NCBI GenBank assembly: GCA_037951165.1
Contig: JBBDHG010000003.1
Span: 12,002,001 to 12,066,000 of the forward strand
Reading direction: 5' to 3'
Length of the DNA stretch: 64,000 nt
Source: Lophius americanus
Taxonomy: Eukaryota; Chordata; Actinopteri; Lophiiformes; Lophiidae
Both the position numbers and the translations under genes were made by a program. Below, one piece after another: positions 1 to 9,284 of this stretch. Each line of letters opens with the position of its first letter. The stretch's first letter is position 1. The notes under the pieces are model-generated. The model ran no database searches. It was given only the letters and a program-made list of their open reading frames with translations, and was not told the origin of the DNA.

Positions 1-858
1 GACGATAGTGGTGTTGCTATTGCTTTCAGTGTTTTAATTTTTGTTTGTACAAGTAACTTTTAGTCTTAATGAATGTTAATTAACAGAACATTGGACCTGG
101 TATCTCGGTGCACAGCATGCATTCACAAGAATCCAGGAAAACATATAAAAACTGAAAATAAATTCTGATGAATATTGAATGCATGCACGTAAATACACAC
201 ACACACACATACTCACACACATAAGCCTACGTGCATAAAAGTGGCAGCGCAGTAAAGCAGGTTGAAGGTGGGGATAGTGATAGTGACCATCGTTGCCGGA
301 CGCATGGTAATTTTCATATTTGTCCAACAATTCCACCCTCTGATACAATGTATGATCAATAAAGCTAAAAATTAAAGAGAATGGGCCATTTCATCACTCT
401 TACATTTATGGAAAAGCTATCTCATTGTAATTGAATTGTTAATACAATCGATACATTTAGCCAGCGTCTGTGTTTCCAGGTCCTCTGACGTTATGTCTTT
501 CAAGCCAATCAACTTGCTGTGATGACGGAATGACACACAATATTGCGTGGAGGGTAAAGAGTCGTATTAAGGAGAGGCGAAGGGGAGGAGGAAGACATTA
601 GGGTCAAAACGTGAGAGTCATCATTTCTGGGATGACAGAAATTAGTGGGGAAAACGACCCAAATTTACTGGCTGGCTGCAACTTGTTGCTGGCTGTGGCA
701 ACAAAGCCTTTCACTGTTGCATAATACAAATGGTGGCTGAAATCACCGATCTTAAAAATCACAGTAAGTCTAAATAGCATCAGAAAGCATCAGCATTTTT
801 AAAGAGAGCAGACACAGGTGTGAGTTAAAGCTTGCAGGGAATTATAATACGTTGTATT
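1..858. other. no gene seen; AT-rich non-coding DNA
   Basis: I see no coding frame with recognisable motifs here. A short CA-rich tract lies at about 194-227. The minus-strand open frame at 76-348 has no family features and includes the CA tract. Confidence 0.6.
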
Positions 859-1125
859 GATGTTATAAATGACATACTTAAAGATTCAGAAATGGCACAG
901 AACTTTGTTCTTTTTAGATAGCTGTGTCTTCTTTTGTTTTTAAGTAAGAATTTGGGCCGTTTCATCGATGTTTGTGACAGATTGAACATCTTTATAACCT
1001 ATATGACACAAAGAATCTAACAATGTAGGTATTGATCTGACACGTGTTTGCTTTTAACGGCAAATCGGGACGATGACTGATTGACAGTTGATAATTTGGG
1101 CGGAGCTCAACCTGCACCCTAGAGA
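859..1125 (+). repeat. dispersed repeat, left copy of a pair (partner 4651-4925)
   Basis: This stretch aligns end to end with 4651-4925 in the same orientation, at roughly 80-85% identity by eye. Shared landmarks are TTATAAAT near the left edge, ACATACTTAAAGATTCAG, TGACTGATTGACAGTTGATAA and GGCGGAGCTCA near the right edge. Each copy runs directly into a GA microsatellite. On the minus strand both copies encode a related peptide (motif LRPNYQLSISHRP); the left copy carries stops where the right one is open. The pair brackets the DNA polymerase relic. It may be a terminal direct repeat of that element, or two independent copies of a family. Confidence 0.8.
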
Positions 1126-1156
1126 GAGAGAGAGAGAGGGAGAGAGAGAGAGAGAG
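1121..1156. repeat. (GA)n microsatellite
   Basis: About 36 bp of GA repeats with a single GGG interruption, abutting the right end of the dispersed repeat. The partner repeat ends in the same way. Confidence 0.9.
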
Positions 1157-1716
1157 CCCCACTTTCCCCTTCCCATCCGTGTCCCATCCCCTGCCACTGT
1201 TGTTGGACCACGGCCTCGACGGGCTTGCAGGCCCCCTGCTCATCTGAGTGACTTGGTTTGCCCCCTCCGGGGCAAGGGGCTTTGAAGGGGGAGGTAATGT
1301 GATAGACTGAGTGACATCTTTATGGTTTATCTTAATTGTTCTGCTGTAGAGCATAATGTTGGACTTTAGTTAAGGAAGTGCCACTTTAATTATTTCAGAA
1401 CTGTGGGTTCGTTAATGTCAGTGAATGCATCAGATGACAACAGAGGTTGATGAAAGATGTTAGTGGCTAGGAGCATGCCTGTCACATTGTTACCTAAGAG
1501 ACAGTGCCTCTGTCCTCCCTGGCTACCTTGACTTCCACCGACTGGCTGATGTTGATGCTCCTGACGAAACATTTTCTCAGAGAGGAAAAACCAACCACCG
1601 ATCAAGAAGAGAATGAGTGAGCACGCCTGTGATTGGCAGAGAGAGTCAGGGAAGATGTGATTCTTCCGGATGGGCGTGTGTGTGAGTGTGAGAGTTCGAG
1701 TGCACAAATGCGACGG
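1157..1716. other. unassigned spacer between repeat copy and polymerase relic
   Basis: The part at 1157-1300 is richer in G+C than its surroundings. No family motif is visible. The remaining palm motifs expected downstream of the polymerase fragment (motif B and the YxDTDS-type motif C) are absent on the minus strand here, so the gene is 3' truncated before this point. Confidence 0.5.
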
Positions 1717-1728
1717 GAAGGGCCTTGA

Positions 1729-3772
1729 TCAAGCCAAAGTACTTTTGGGGTTTGTCAAATCTTTGTAGATGGTTTTAGGGTGACCCGGCGGATAGGGGCA
1801 TTTGCAATTGACATGCGGATACAGCGAAGTGAATTCAACATAATACACTCTTTTGTCCGCTGCCCCTGTATACCTCAACCGCAAAGCACTGGTTCTACCA
1901 CCATAAAGCGCGCCGCGGGGTGAGAGGTTTCGGAGGATCAAGTTCCGAGATGTTTTCATCTCCCTCCATTGATGTTCTCTCACGAAAAGCATGCGCAGAC
2001 CATAAACAGACTCTAACATCTGGAATTTCCTCTGTGTAGCAGCGTTTTGCTCCTCGAAAGGGGTCTTTTTCAATTGGGAGGTGTCTTGCCGCTGAAAGCA
2101 CTGTGGACCACCGTGATAGAAACATCTGAAAAACTCCCAAGCTGTCTTGACGCCATCAATCTCTGCAAAGCCATCCACAACTAAGCGTCAAAACTGTTTC
2201 CCCCGCCTTTGTTTAGTGCGTGCTGGATGAAAACCCCCTCTCATGCAATTCCCACTATAACCACTAGATAGAAGCGATTGAGTAATTTTTGCATTGATGT
2301 CTTTAGTCATCACATGGCGGTATGGCGAGGGTATTAAGGTGCAGGAAATTGGTGAGAAACACCTTCATAAAGACCGAGGCGATGCTGAACGGATCCACGG
2401 CCGTGTCCGTGAGGAATTGATTTTTGAAGTAGCGAAACAGTAGCGCAGTGCTTCTGTTTTGAAGTTGAAGGTTCCCTGACTCACTTCCCTGCACCAGTTA
2501 TAAAGCTCTCCCCGTTCACTCGAGGTCATGCGAGTGAAAAAACTCGGTTTCTAATGTTGAGAGGGAACGTTCATCGAACTTTTTGTAAAACACAACAATT
2601 TTGCCCTTGACGACCTTCTAAAACTTACCGATGTCACTCAAACTGACAGGGTTTTGTTCATTCAGGCCTGCGAGACGCTGAAACTCCCACCCATATTCAG
2701 AGGCCTGGTAGTCATTCAATTCAGGGTGAATGAGATGAGCTAAGGCGATGGCAAATGAGAGTTGGTTGTCCGTATTGTCTTCCACGTACAGGTGGCTTCT
2801 TTTCTTCTGATAATTTCAATGTCTAAACTCTTTTCCGCCGATGGCTGCTTACCGCCCCCACTAGGATTACGCACAACCTGAACTATTAACTGCAGGTGTG
2901 CGTGGGACAAAACAGATTGGTTGGATTGTACGAGGTGTTCTAATAATACCCCAAAAGCAGATGTGAATGACCCATCAGCGTCATCATCATCCAGTCTGGC
3001 GGTGATGTGAAATTGCAGATTCTCCCCCATCAACTCCAGCTATATCAATTCACCGCGTCTTGCTGATGAGACTGCACTCTGTGCCAGCTGGTCAAAGGTC
3101 GCCATAACTTTACTATAATACGATGCAAAATCAGGCACATTATCTGTTTGGAGGAATGTTTAAGAGAATTCTTACCTCTTGATGTTTAAAGCGAGTATGT
3201 AATATTGTTGTGACATTAGATTGATTGATTGGGGAAGCTGAATAGGTGGAGGGCAATTGATCATTTTGCACCCGACTGACATTTCCACCTTGTAAATGTA
3301 TATTATTTTGAGGTAAGTGAAAACAGTTTGGGTCTTCATTTGACCTGTGTGTGGCTGATAAATTGATGTACCGGTGTGCTAACTGATTAAGCAGTTAAAG
3401 GTCTCCTGCATTGCCGTATACTTCATTTTCTGCAACAGGATCTGAGTCATCTACGAGCAAATCATCAAAATCAACCGTTTCTTCCCAATATTTCCCTTGA
3501 AATATTGGACTTCCTTGGAAGTGAAAGACTCATTTGACTCCATATTACCGATGGAAATATCTCATCATTAATGAAAAGATCCTGTTTGTGATGGAGTTTA
3601 GCATTTGAACATTTTCAACGAGAGTGATTAAACACCGCCTGAGATGGTTGAGGTCGCTTCTCCTCCCACGTCGGGTTGAACGGGGGGGTGAATGAAGGTC
3701 AGACGAATAAGACCTCTTCTTCCGGCGTAGGTCTGCGGTGAAGGAAGAAAAACAAACTCTACTATTCTGCAT
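1729..3772 (-). pseudogene. protein-primed-type family-B DNA polymerase relic (DNA_pol_B_2-like), broken
   Basis: Pieces of one family-B DNA polymerase of the kind found in Polinton/Maverick, adintovirus-like and linear-plasmid elements read leftwards on the minus strand in several broken frames. The clearest piece (2178-1729, 149 aa) has a Cys/His cluster near residues 16-28 (RCFYHGGPQCF), the GGRTSALRL stretch at 93-101 that precedes the palm in this family, and a motif-A-like YVEFTSLYP at 113-121. The catalytic Asp of motif A is Glu here (residue 115). A second piece at 2494-2303 has VDPFSIAS and resembles the region between exonuclease and palm. Pieces at 3033-2520 (with PSGGGK and a following acidic stretch) and 3772-3545 (Arg/Lys/Ser-rich) resemble N-terminal parts. 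Stops and frameshifts separate the pieces, and palm motifs B and C are missing. It cannot encode an active enzyme as it stands. The family call is fairly firm; the element type is not. Confidence 0.75.
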
Positions 3773-3886
3773 CAGAATTCTGGATGTGTGTTTGTGTGTG
3801 TTATGATAATCACCTCCGATCCTCCTCCTGTAACTTGTTACGCTGCGATTTTCCTTTTTAGTGTAAGGTTCCCAGGGTGATCGGCA

Positions 3887-4129
3887 TCAGAGTTGAGGAT
3901 GGGGAGGGATCACTGCTGATGAGGGGTGCCTCAGCTTCTGATCCAGTAGCCTGATCTTCTGAATCAGTGGTAGGTTAGGGGTCAGTAGGGCTGGGAGATG
4001 GTTGAGTGTTTTCGGCTTCCTTCTGCACCTCTTTTTAACCGACATCGTCTTCCCCCTCCTTCTCACCTTCCTCCTGCACTGTTTCACCCTCTCATCAGAT
4101 GAAGCCAAGTGAAATTTTTTAAAAATCAT
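3887..4129 (-). CDS. small basic, proline-rich open frame upstream of the polymerase relic; unidentified
   Basis: An 80-residue ATG-started frame lies on the same strand as the polymerase relic, about 115 bp upstream of its N-terminal piece. Residues ~10-41 are dense in Arg and Lys, and the second half is Leu/Pro-rich. I do not recognise the product. Small basic proteins occur in DNA elements that carry family-B polymerases, but nothing beyond composition supports that here. It may be a chance frame or a shifted part of the polymerase N-terminus. Confidence 0.25.
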   Translation of the reverse strand: MIFKKFHLASSDERVKQCRRKVRRRGKTMSVKKRCRRKPKTLNHLPALLTPNLPLIQKIRLLDQKLRHPSSAVIPPHPQL

Positions 4130-4417
4130 CTCATTTTATTAATAGAAATATTATTTACATATTTTATTAAACATGAAGAAGATAACGCAGTAACTTTGGT
4201 CACATTTTGTTGGGATCCATTTCTATTTTCTACTTTATTTTAGAATAACTTTATTCATTCATTAAAAAGCAGTCAAGCAATGAAGACGGATGGTTGGTGG
4301 GTTGGGGGGTTGGGGGTATGGTCATGAATGCTTATTACATGTAGCAGGCAAGGATCAGGGGTAAGTCTGGTATGAGGTGTTGAGGAATCACGTGACTGTG
4401 ATGATGTCATCGCAACA

Positions 4418-4601
4418 AATGACTTGGCAGGTGCTGATTGGATGAGGGGGAGGGGCTTAAACTCCCTTAGAGAGGGTCCCCTCACACTTCGTCATTGAGA
4501 CTGGACTTCGGATGACGTGGCCGATTCTGATTGGAAGAGAGGTCCGACATCCGGTCAATGTGACGGCACATCCGGTTGATGACGTGGCAGCTTCTGATTG
4601 G
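4418..4601 (-). promoter_or_regulatory. promoter-like cluster: three matching CCAAT + CRE-like modules
   Basis: Three copies of a 24-bp module lie at 4418-4441, 4511-4534 and 4578-4601. Each has TGACKTGGC followed about 8 bp later by CTGATTGG. On the minus strand that is CCAATCAG, a CCAAT box, upstream of a CRE/ATF-like GCCACGTCA. An additional CACGTG E-box (about 4389) and TGATGTCAT (about 4402) lie just beyond. A 21-bp unit starting CATCCGGT is also repeated at about 4549 and 4570. The cluster sits 300-800 bp upstream of the minus-strand basic frame and polymerase relic. I infer that it was the promoter or enhancer of that element. Confidence 0.5.
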
Positions 4602-4650
4602 GTCAGCGACAGGTTTGACAAAAGGTATCCACGCATTTTTCTTTATATTC

Positions 4651-4925
4651 ATGTTATAAATTACATACTTAAAGATTCAGAGATGGTATGGAACTGTGCT
4701 CTTTTTAAAATAGTTGTGTATTTTTGCCTTTTTAGGTCAGAATTTGGGCTGTTTAATCGATGTTTGTTGCAGATTGAGCATCTTTTTAATCTGTATGACA
4801 CACAGAATCTAACAATATAGGTGATGATCTGACATGAGTATGCATTTGACTGCAAACCAGGACGATGACTGATTGACAGTTGATAATTGGGGCGGAGCTC
4901 ACCCTGCAACCCAGCGAGACAAAGA
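4651..4925 (+). repeat. dispersed repeat, right copy of the pair
   Basis: Partner of 859-1125. The minus strand of this copy keeps about 80 codons open (4909-4661), including LRPNYQLSISHRP and RFCVSYRLKRCSIC. The equivalent codons in the left copy contain stops. The right edge runs into a GA array. Confidence 0.8.
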
Positions 4926-4928
4926 GAG

Positions 4929-4991
<63 letters not shown>

Positions 4992-4993
4992 GG
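4921..4993. repeat. (GA)n microsatellite
   Basis: About 70 bp of nearly pure GA dinucleotides. It causes spurious Leu/Ser open frames on the minus strand. Confidence 0.95.
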
Positions 4994-5099
4994 AGATATG
5001 TTTTTTTTGTCAGCTGCGACATATCTGTGACATATAAATGAGGTTTAACACTATTCTAACATTGAAAGTAGAAAGTGGACCATGGATCAATTATTGTTT

Positions 5100-6435
5100 C
5101 CGATCTGGATGCCCGAGAAATAATTTTAATGTAAGAATTGATATAGATATTCCTCAATATTGTTTTTTGTCAAATTCTGAATCGTCTCTAATAATGAAGG
5201 GCTGTAGATAGGGAAGGGCCCTTGTTTGCTTTTAATAATAGTTTTATTGGTGCAGTATTGCTCTGGGAGGAAATCTGACCACTTTTTTTTTAATCCAACA
5301 CCATCCCGAAGAATAGGGGTACTAGCATGGACTAAAAGTGTTGTAAGTTTCATGCAGGGAAGCAATCTGGGGCTGTTGCCTTTTTTGTTAGGCTCGACGC
5401 CCTGTTTAGGTAATTGATGATCAGAGTTGCATCTAAGATGTTCTTTGGATAATTGTGGTAGATTTAAGTCACCGAGGAAGGATTGAATATGTACAGCTGA
5501 AAACAGTAATTGCTGTTATGAGTGATTTTCTCTTTTCTTTGTTGTCGTTGAAGCTGATTTGCTAAGGATTTGTCTTATTTGTTATTAGTTTCAACTTGTA
5601 AAATATCTGCGTTCCTGAAGATGTTGTCTAGTGGTAGTATTGGTAGTATAAGTAAATCATTGTATGTTCGTACGCATGTGTTTGTTGCATATGTGTCCCT
5701 CAGTTTTTCAACTTTTTCCTCAATATCGTTTTTTGGAATTTTTGTTCCTGTTTTTTCTTGTAAAATAGAAAGATATAATTTGCCCGTAATTACTAGCTTC
5801 ACAGTCTCCCAAAGTAATGATGGAGAAATATTTGAGTTTCATTTATTTCCAGGAAGTCCGCCCATTCTGTCCTTATGATTTTTGTCAAATTCTGAATCTT
5901 TCAGCAGAGAGGTGTTGAAGCACCATGTGGGAGACACTTTTTGAATTGGAAAGTTTGAATAGCAATTAATACAGGCACCTTAGCACTCATAATTATAGGG
6001 TGTATATTCAAATTGAAGTTTTGAACAAAGGAATTGCTTGCAAGAAAAAAGTCTATTCTCTAAAAAGAGTGATATACTGACGAGAGAAAATGTTTTAATT
6101 CCCTCCTTGTTAGGAGGTTCAGTCTCCAGTTATCGCCGAGAAATCGTTCATATATTCTTTTATTTTTTTGACAGATTGTGAAATCCTCACATTTGTGATT
6201 TACTGAAGCGTCCTCCAATGATAGTTAAAGGTTTAGCAGTAAGGTTAGATAATTGTGAAAATAACTGAATCATCATTATTAGCGGCATACAAATTGACTA
6301 TTGGGAATAATTTATTGCAAACAGTTGCCTGGATTTTGATATAATGACTTCTGGATCTATTACTGTGCTGTTTATAGTGAACGACAACTTTTATTGACGT
6401 TGTGAGTGTGTGTAATTGGTGTGGCCTTGACATTT
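5100..6435 (-). mobile_element. decayed L1-clade LINE, ORF2 endonuclease to RT start
   Basis: Read leftwards on the minus strand, the order is that of L1 ORF2. At 6433-6245 there is an endonuclease segment with FPIVNLYAANND. At about 6150-6000 comes the endonuclease C-terminal region (WRLNLLTRRE, RIDFF). At 5802-5575 lies the linker with GKLYLSILQEK and a Lys-rich helix. At about 5365-5130 there is a pre-RT/RT start with APDCFPA and LLLKANKGPFP, equivalent to the PGPDGF and LKK(D/N)KDP blocks. Many stops and frameshifts interrupt it. The RT core and the 3' end are not present to the left. This is an old dead copy. Confidence 0.75.
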
Positions 6436-6520
6436 GTTAATTATATATATCTGCATTAAGTCAAAGACAATAGTAATTGAGCACATACTTGAGTTTACAG
6501 GGAGGAATGACGGACTCACT

Positions 6521-6870
6521 GTCGCCCCCAGAATACAGTGGTGTATTCTGGGGGCGACGGTGGCTCAGTTGGTAGAGCTGTCATCCACTTATCAGAAGGT
6601 CTGTGATTCGATCCACGGCCACTGTGGTCAACAAGTCGACGTGTCCTTCAGCAAGATACTGAGCCCCAAGTTGCTCTCAATGGCTGTTCCATTGGTTTTT
6701 GAATGATGGCGTGAATGGTAACTGATCCTGAAGAACATGCTGCGCCTTGCATGGCAGCCTCTATCATCACTGTATGAATGTTTGTGTGAATGCTGATTCG
6801 TGTTGTTAAAGCACTTTGAGCAGCTGAGTAGAGTAGAAAAGTGTTATATAAGTACAGTCCATTTCCCAGT
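6521..6870 (+). mobile_element. tRNA-derived SINE with inverted 5' end
   Basis: The head has a tRNA-like A box (TGGCTCAGTTGG, 6561-6572) and B box (GATTCGATCC, about 6605). It is followed by a body with the CTTCAGCAAGATACTGAGCCCCAAGTTG block and a tail GTTATATAAGTACAGTCCATTT, a layout common in teleost SINE-like repeats. Immediately 5', 16 bp of the head (GTCGCCCCCAGAATAC, 6521-6536) are present in reverse complement of 6543-6558 with a 6-nt gap, forming a perfect hairpin. A fragment of the same family is at 49888-49965. Confidence 0.75.
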
Positions 6871-7550
6871 CCTGGTGTGAAGTCATCATAGTGGTACTTC
6901 TGATATGTATTTCATATAGAAATATAATACTCTATATGGACAGATATAGCCTTAACTTTGTTGCTCTCCCTGCTACCAAATGAGAAAAACTTATTTTTAA
7001 ATGCTTTAAAACTGAATATAATTATAAGACAAGCTGATAAATTATATAAATTAAATGTATTATTATTATTATATGGTACCAACATATATTCTTTATTGGC
7101 TATATTAAGAGTCGTCATTCCAAAACTATGGAAAAATCCACATGGTTTTTTCCATAGCTTTGGAATATACCCTCATTAAGAACACTATCTCTGCATCTTC
7201 CCCCTCCTCATGTGACTTACCAGCTGCTCTATACGAAAGAAAAAGATATCGATAGGATTCCCATAATGCTTTGCGGTTTGGGGTTGCATGTATTTTTTCG
7301 CAACCGTGGGTCGGATCTAGTCCAAAGTTGATTCATATGAATTGATTTGATGAGATCGATCTTAAATGTAAGCTATTTCAATCAAATAGTTAATATTGCC
7401 CTCAGAAGGGGGACCTTTCTCTGTTGGTCCAATTTAGCCCTAATTTGGTGCATGGGACTCTACTTTAATTTGAAGGCTTTCGTAAGGGGAATACCTTGTA
7501 CAATGTAGGGGATTGGGGATTTTTTTGGGGATATACTCTTGATGTCTGGG
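6871..7550. other. AT-rich spacer; includes one imperfect hairpin at 7117-7166
   Basis: No gene is seen. The stretch is strongly AT-rich to 7110, then contains the hairpin annotated separately, then unassigned DNA up to the CA tract. Confidence 0.5.
7117..7166. repeat. 20-bp inverted repeat (hairpin)
   Basis: Arms 7117-7136 and 7147-7166 are reverse complements with one mismatch (ATTCCAAAACTATGGAAAAA against ATTCCAAAGCTATGGAAAAA). The loop is 10 nt. No transposon ends are recognised around it. Confidence 0.85.
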
Positions 7551-7777
<227 letters not shown>

Positions 7778-7779
7778 CA

Positions 7780-8072
7780 ACATCCTGACCGTCCAAAGTT
7801 GTCAGCATAATCAGAGTCTGTGTGAGAATGTTCCAAAGTTCAACAACAAAATTGATTACAAAAGTGAAATGGCAACATAGCATCACCACAATGACAGGAG
7901 AATTCAGCAGAGACAGTTTAACAGTTTTCATTTACAGGCGGGCCCCTAGTTTCAATTATTTCATCGGCAACATGCAACTCTGACAAACATTGTATATAAT
8001 TATGCTTGCAACTAGATTACCCATGGTGACCAATATGAAGTAAGTATTTACAGATGAACCAGTGTGCTTTAG
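7780..8072 (+). repeat. dispersed repeat copy (partner 12739-12992)
   Basis: Shares with 12739-12992, in the same orientation, a run of blocks: CATCCTGACC/CATGACCATCC, GTCAGCATAA, GAGTCTGTGTGA, AATGTTCCAAA, CAACATGCAACT and ACAAACATTGTATATAATTATG. Identity is about 70-75% by eye, with indels. At the second site the repeat runs towards a Penelope-type 3' tail, so this may be upstream untranslated sequence of that element. Confidence 0.7.
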
Positions 8073-8249
8073 TTTCTTCATAGGTCTGATCTCTACTGAC
8101 TTGGAGGAACTTTGATTGAACTATTTCTTCTGCCTCCAGCTTCTCTTTTCTCTCTTCTTCCTCGAAGGAGGCAAAGCAGCGGCGTATTCACTGTAAGCTG
8201 AACCGAAGACTGTGAAAAGTATAGCTTTTAGAAACCCGCTAAAAGAAGG

Positions 8250-8795
8250 GAAGTCACTTCAAAAACAGTTATGGTGTGTCCTCAGAGGAACATGACAGGA
8301 ACTTTAAATGCGCTGCGCAGGAACGTTGACGTGAAGAAGTTCAGGGTGGAGAAAATGACTTGTACCGATTGGCGAGACAGAGGGATCAAGATGGGAAGGA
8401 TGTGCGGCAGGTAAAGGAGGTTGAGGATAGAGATGGAAATGTACTAACATTTCCATTCTTTTCCTCAAGAGAGTGTGAGGGCAAGGAAAGAGTTCTGTGA
8501 AGAACTAACGAATTTGAAAGTATATGAGGAATGGAACTAACGAAAGAGGAAAATGCAAGACAGAAAAGCGCTTCATGTGATTCGGGAATACCGAATCAAG
8601 AAGTTCAACAGATAAGAATGGATGAAGTGAGGGCAGCGTTGAAGAGGATGAAGTATGGACAGGCGGTTGGTCCTGATGACATATTGGTGGAGGTATGGAG
8701 GTGTCAAGGAGAGTGGTCCGTGGAGTGTTTAATATCTTTCAACACTGAGAGGATGCCTGAGGAGTGGAGGAAAAGTACACTGCTCAAAAACAATT
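8250..8795 (+). mobile_element. RTE-clade LINE fragment (endonuclease-RT linker and RT start)
   Basis: At about 8356-8450 the plus strand reads LYRLARQRDQDGKDVRQV then DRDGNVLT, a hallmark of the linker of one RTE-clade LINE family. The frame from 8531 continues with RMDEVRAALKRMKYGQAVG, PDDILVEVW and RMPEEWRKS, which are the first RT blocks. It stops abruptly at about 8790, before the catalytic RT motifs. The same family is present in reverse at 44395-46030. The copy is 5' and 3' truncated and not active. Confidence 0.8.
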
Positions 8796-9218
8796 ATGGA
8801 ACACTTTAATCACAGTCCGGATCTCAATGAAAGAAACATTCGAGTTGAAAATCTTTATAGATATACATTGCAACAACGGATTGTCCACGGGGCTGGGCAG
8901 CGGATCCTCCATCGCACTTGACTGTGAGGCGGGAGAGCTGAGCAGCGCTGTCATGATAACTTCTGTGTATATTCCACCGGATACTAATGCGAGCTGTGGG
9001 AAATATACATGACATCATTAGCAGTCAGCAGAGTATGTATCCTGAGGCTGTTCACATTATTACAGTGTGGGGTGGGTGTTTATTTTTAACATCCTTTTAG
9101 TTTGACTTTTTTTAGGTGTATTATTTATTGTTTATTGTTCATTTGCAACTTGAAAGAAATGCAACTTAATTTCGATGTAGTTGTAGAATGACAATAAATA
9201 TATTCTATTCTATTCTAT
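8796..9218 (+). mobile_element. CR1/L2/Rex1-type LINE remnant: endonuclease piece joined to 3' tail
   Basis: The frame at 8764-9012 includes ITSVYIPPDTNA, matching the VYIPPxANA block of the apurinic-type endonuclease in Rex1/L2-like fish LINEs, and the following YPEAVHI continues it in another frame. After about 9070 it jumps to an untranslated tail ending in GACAATAAATATATTCTATTC with ATTCT repeats, so most of the ORF (the whole RT) is deleted. The boundary with the preceding RTE fragment carries CACTGCTCAAAAACAAT, which resembles a repeat end but which I cannot assign. Confidence 0.6.
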
Positions 9219-9284
9219 ATCACACATACCCTTCTTAAATAAGATACAAAATGTATTAGATAGCTCACCAACTGGAGTAATCAT

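Noticed and set aside
859..4925. LTR retrotransposon based on paired direct repeats
   Set aside because: No TG…CA ends, primer-binding site, polypurine tract, gag, protease or RT between them.
6561..6632. A tRNA gene suggested by A- and B-box sequences
   Set aside because: The sequence continues into a SINE body and tail, and the cloverleaf is not maintained.
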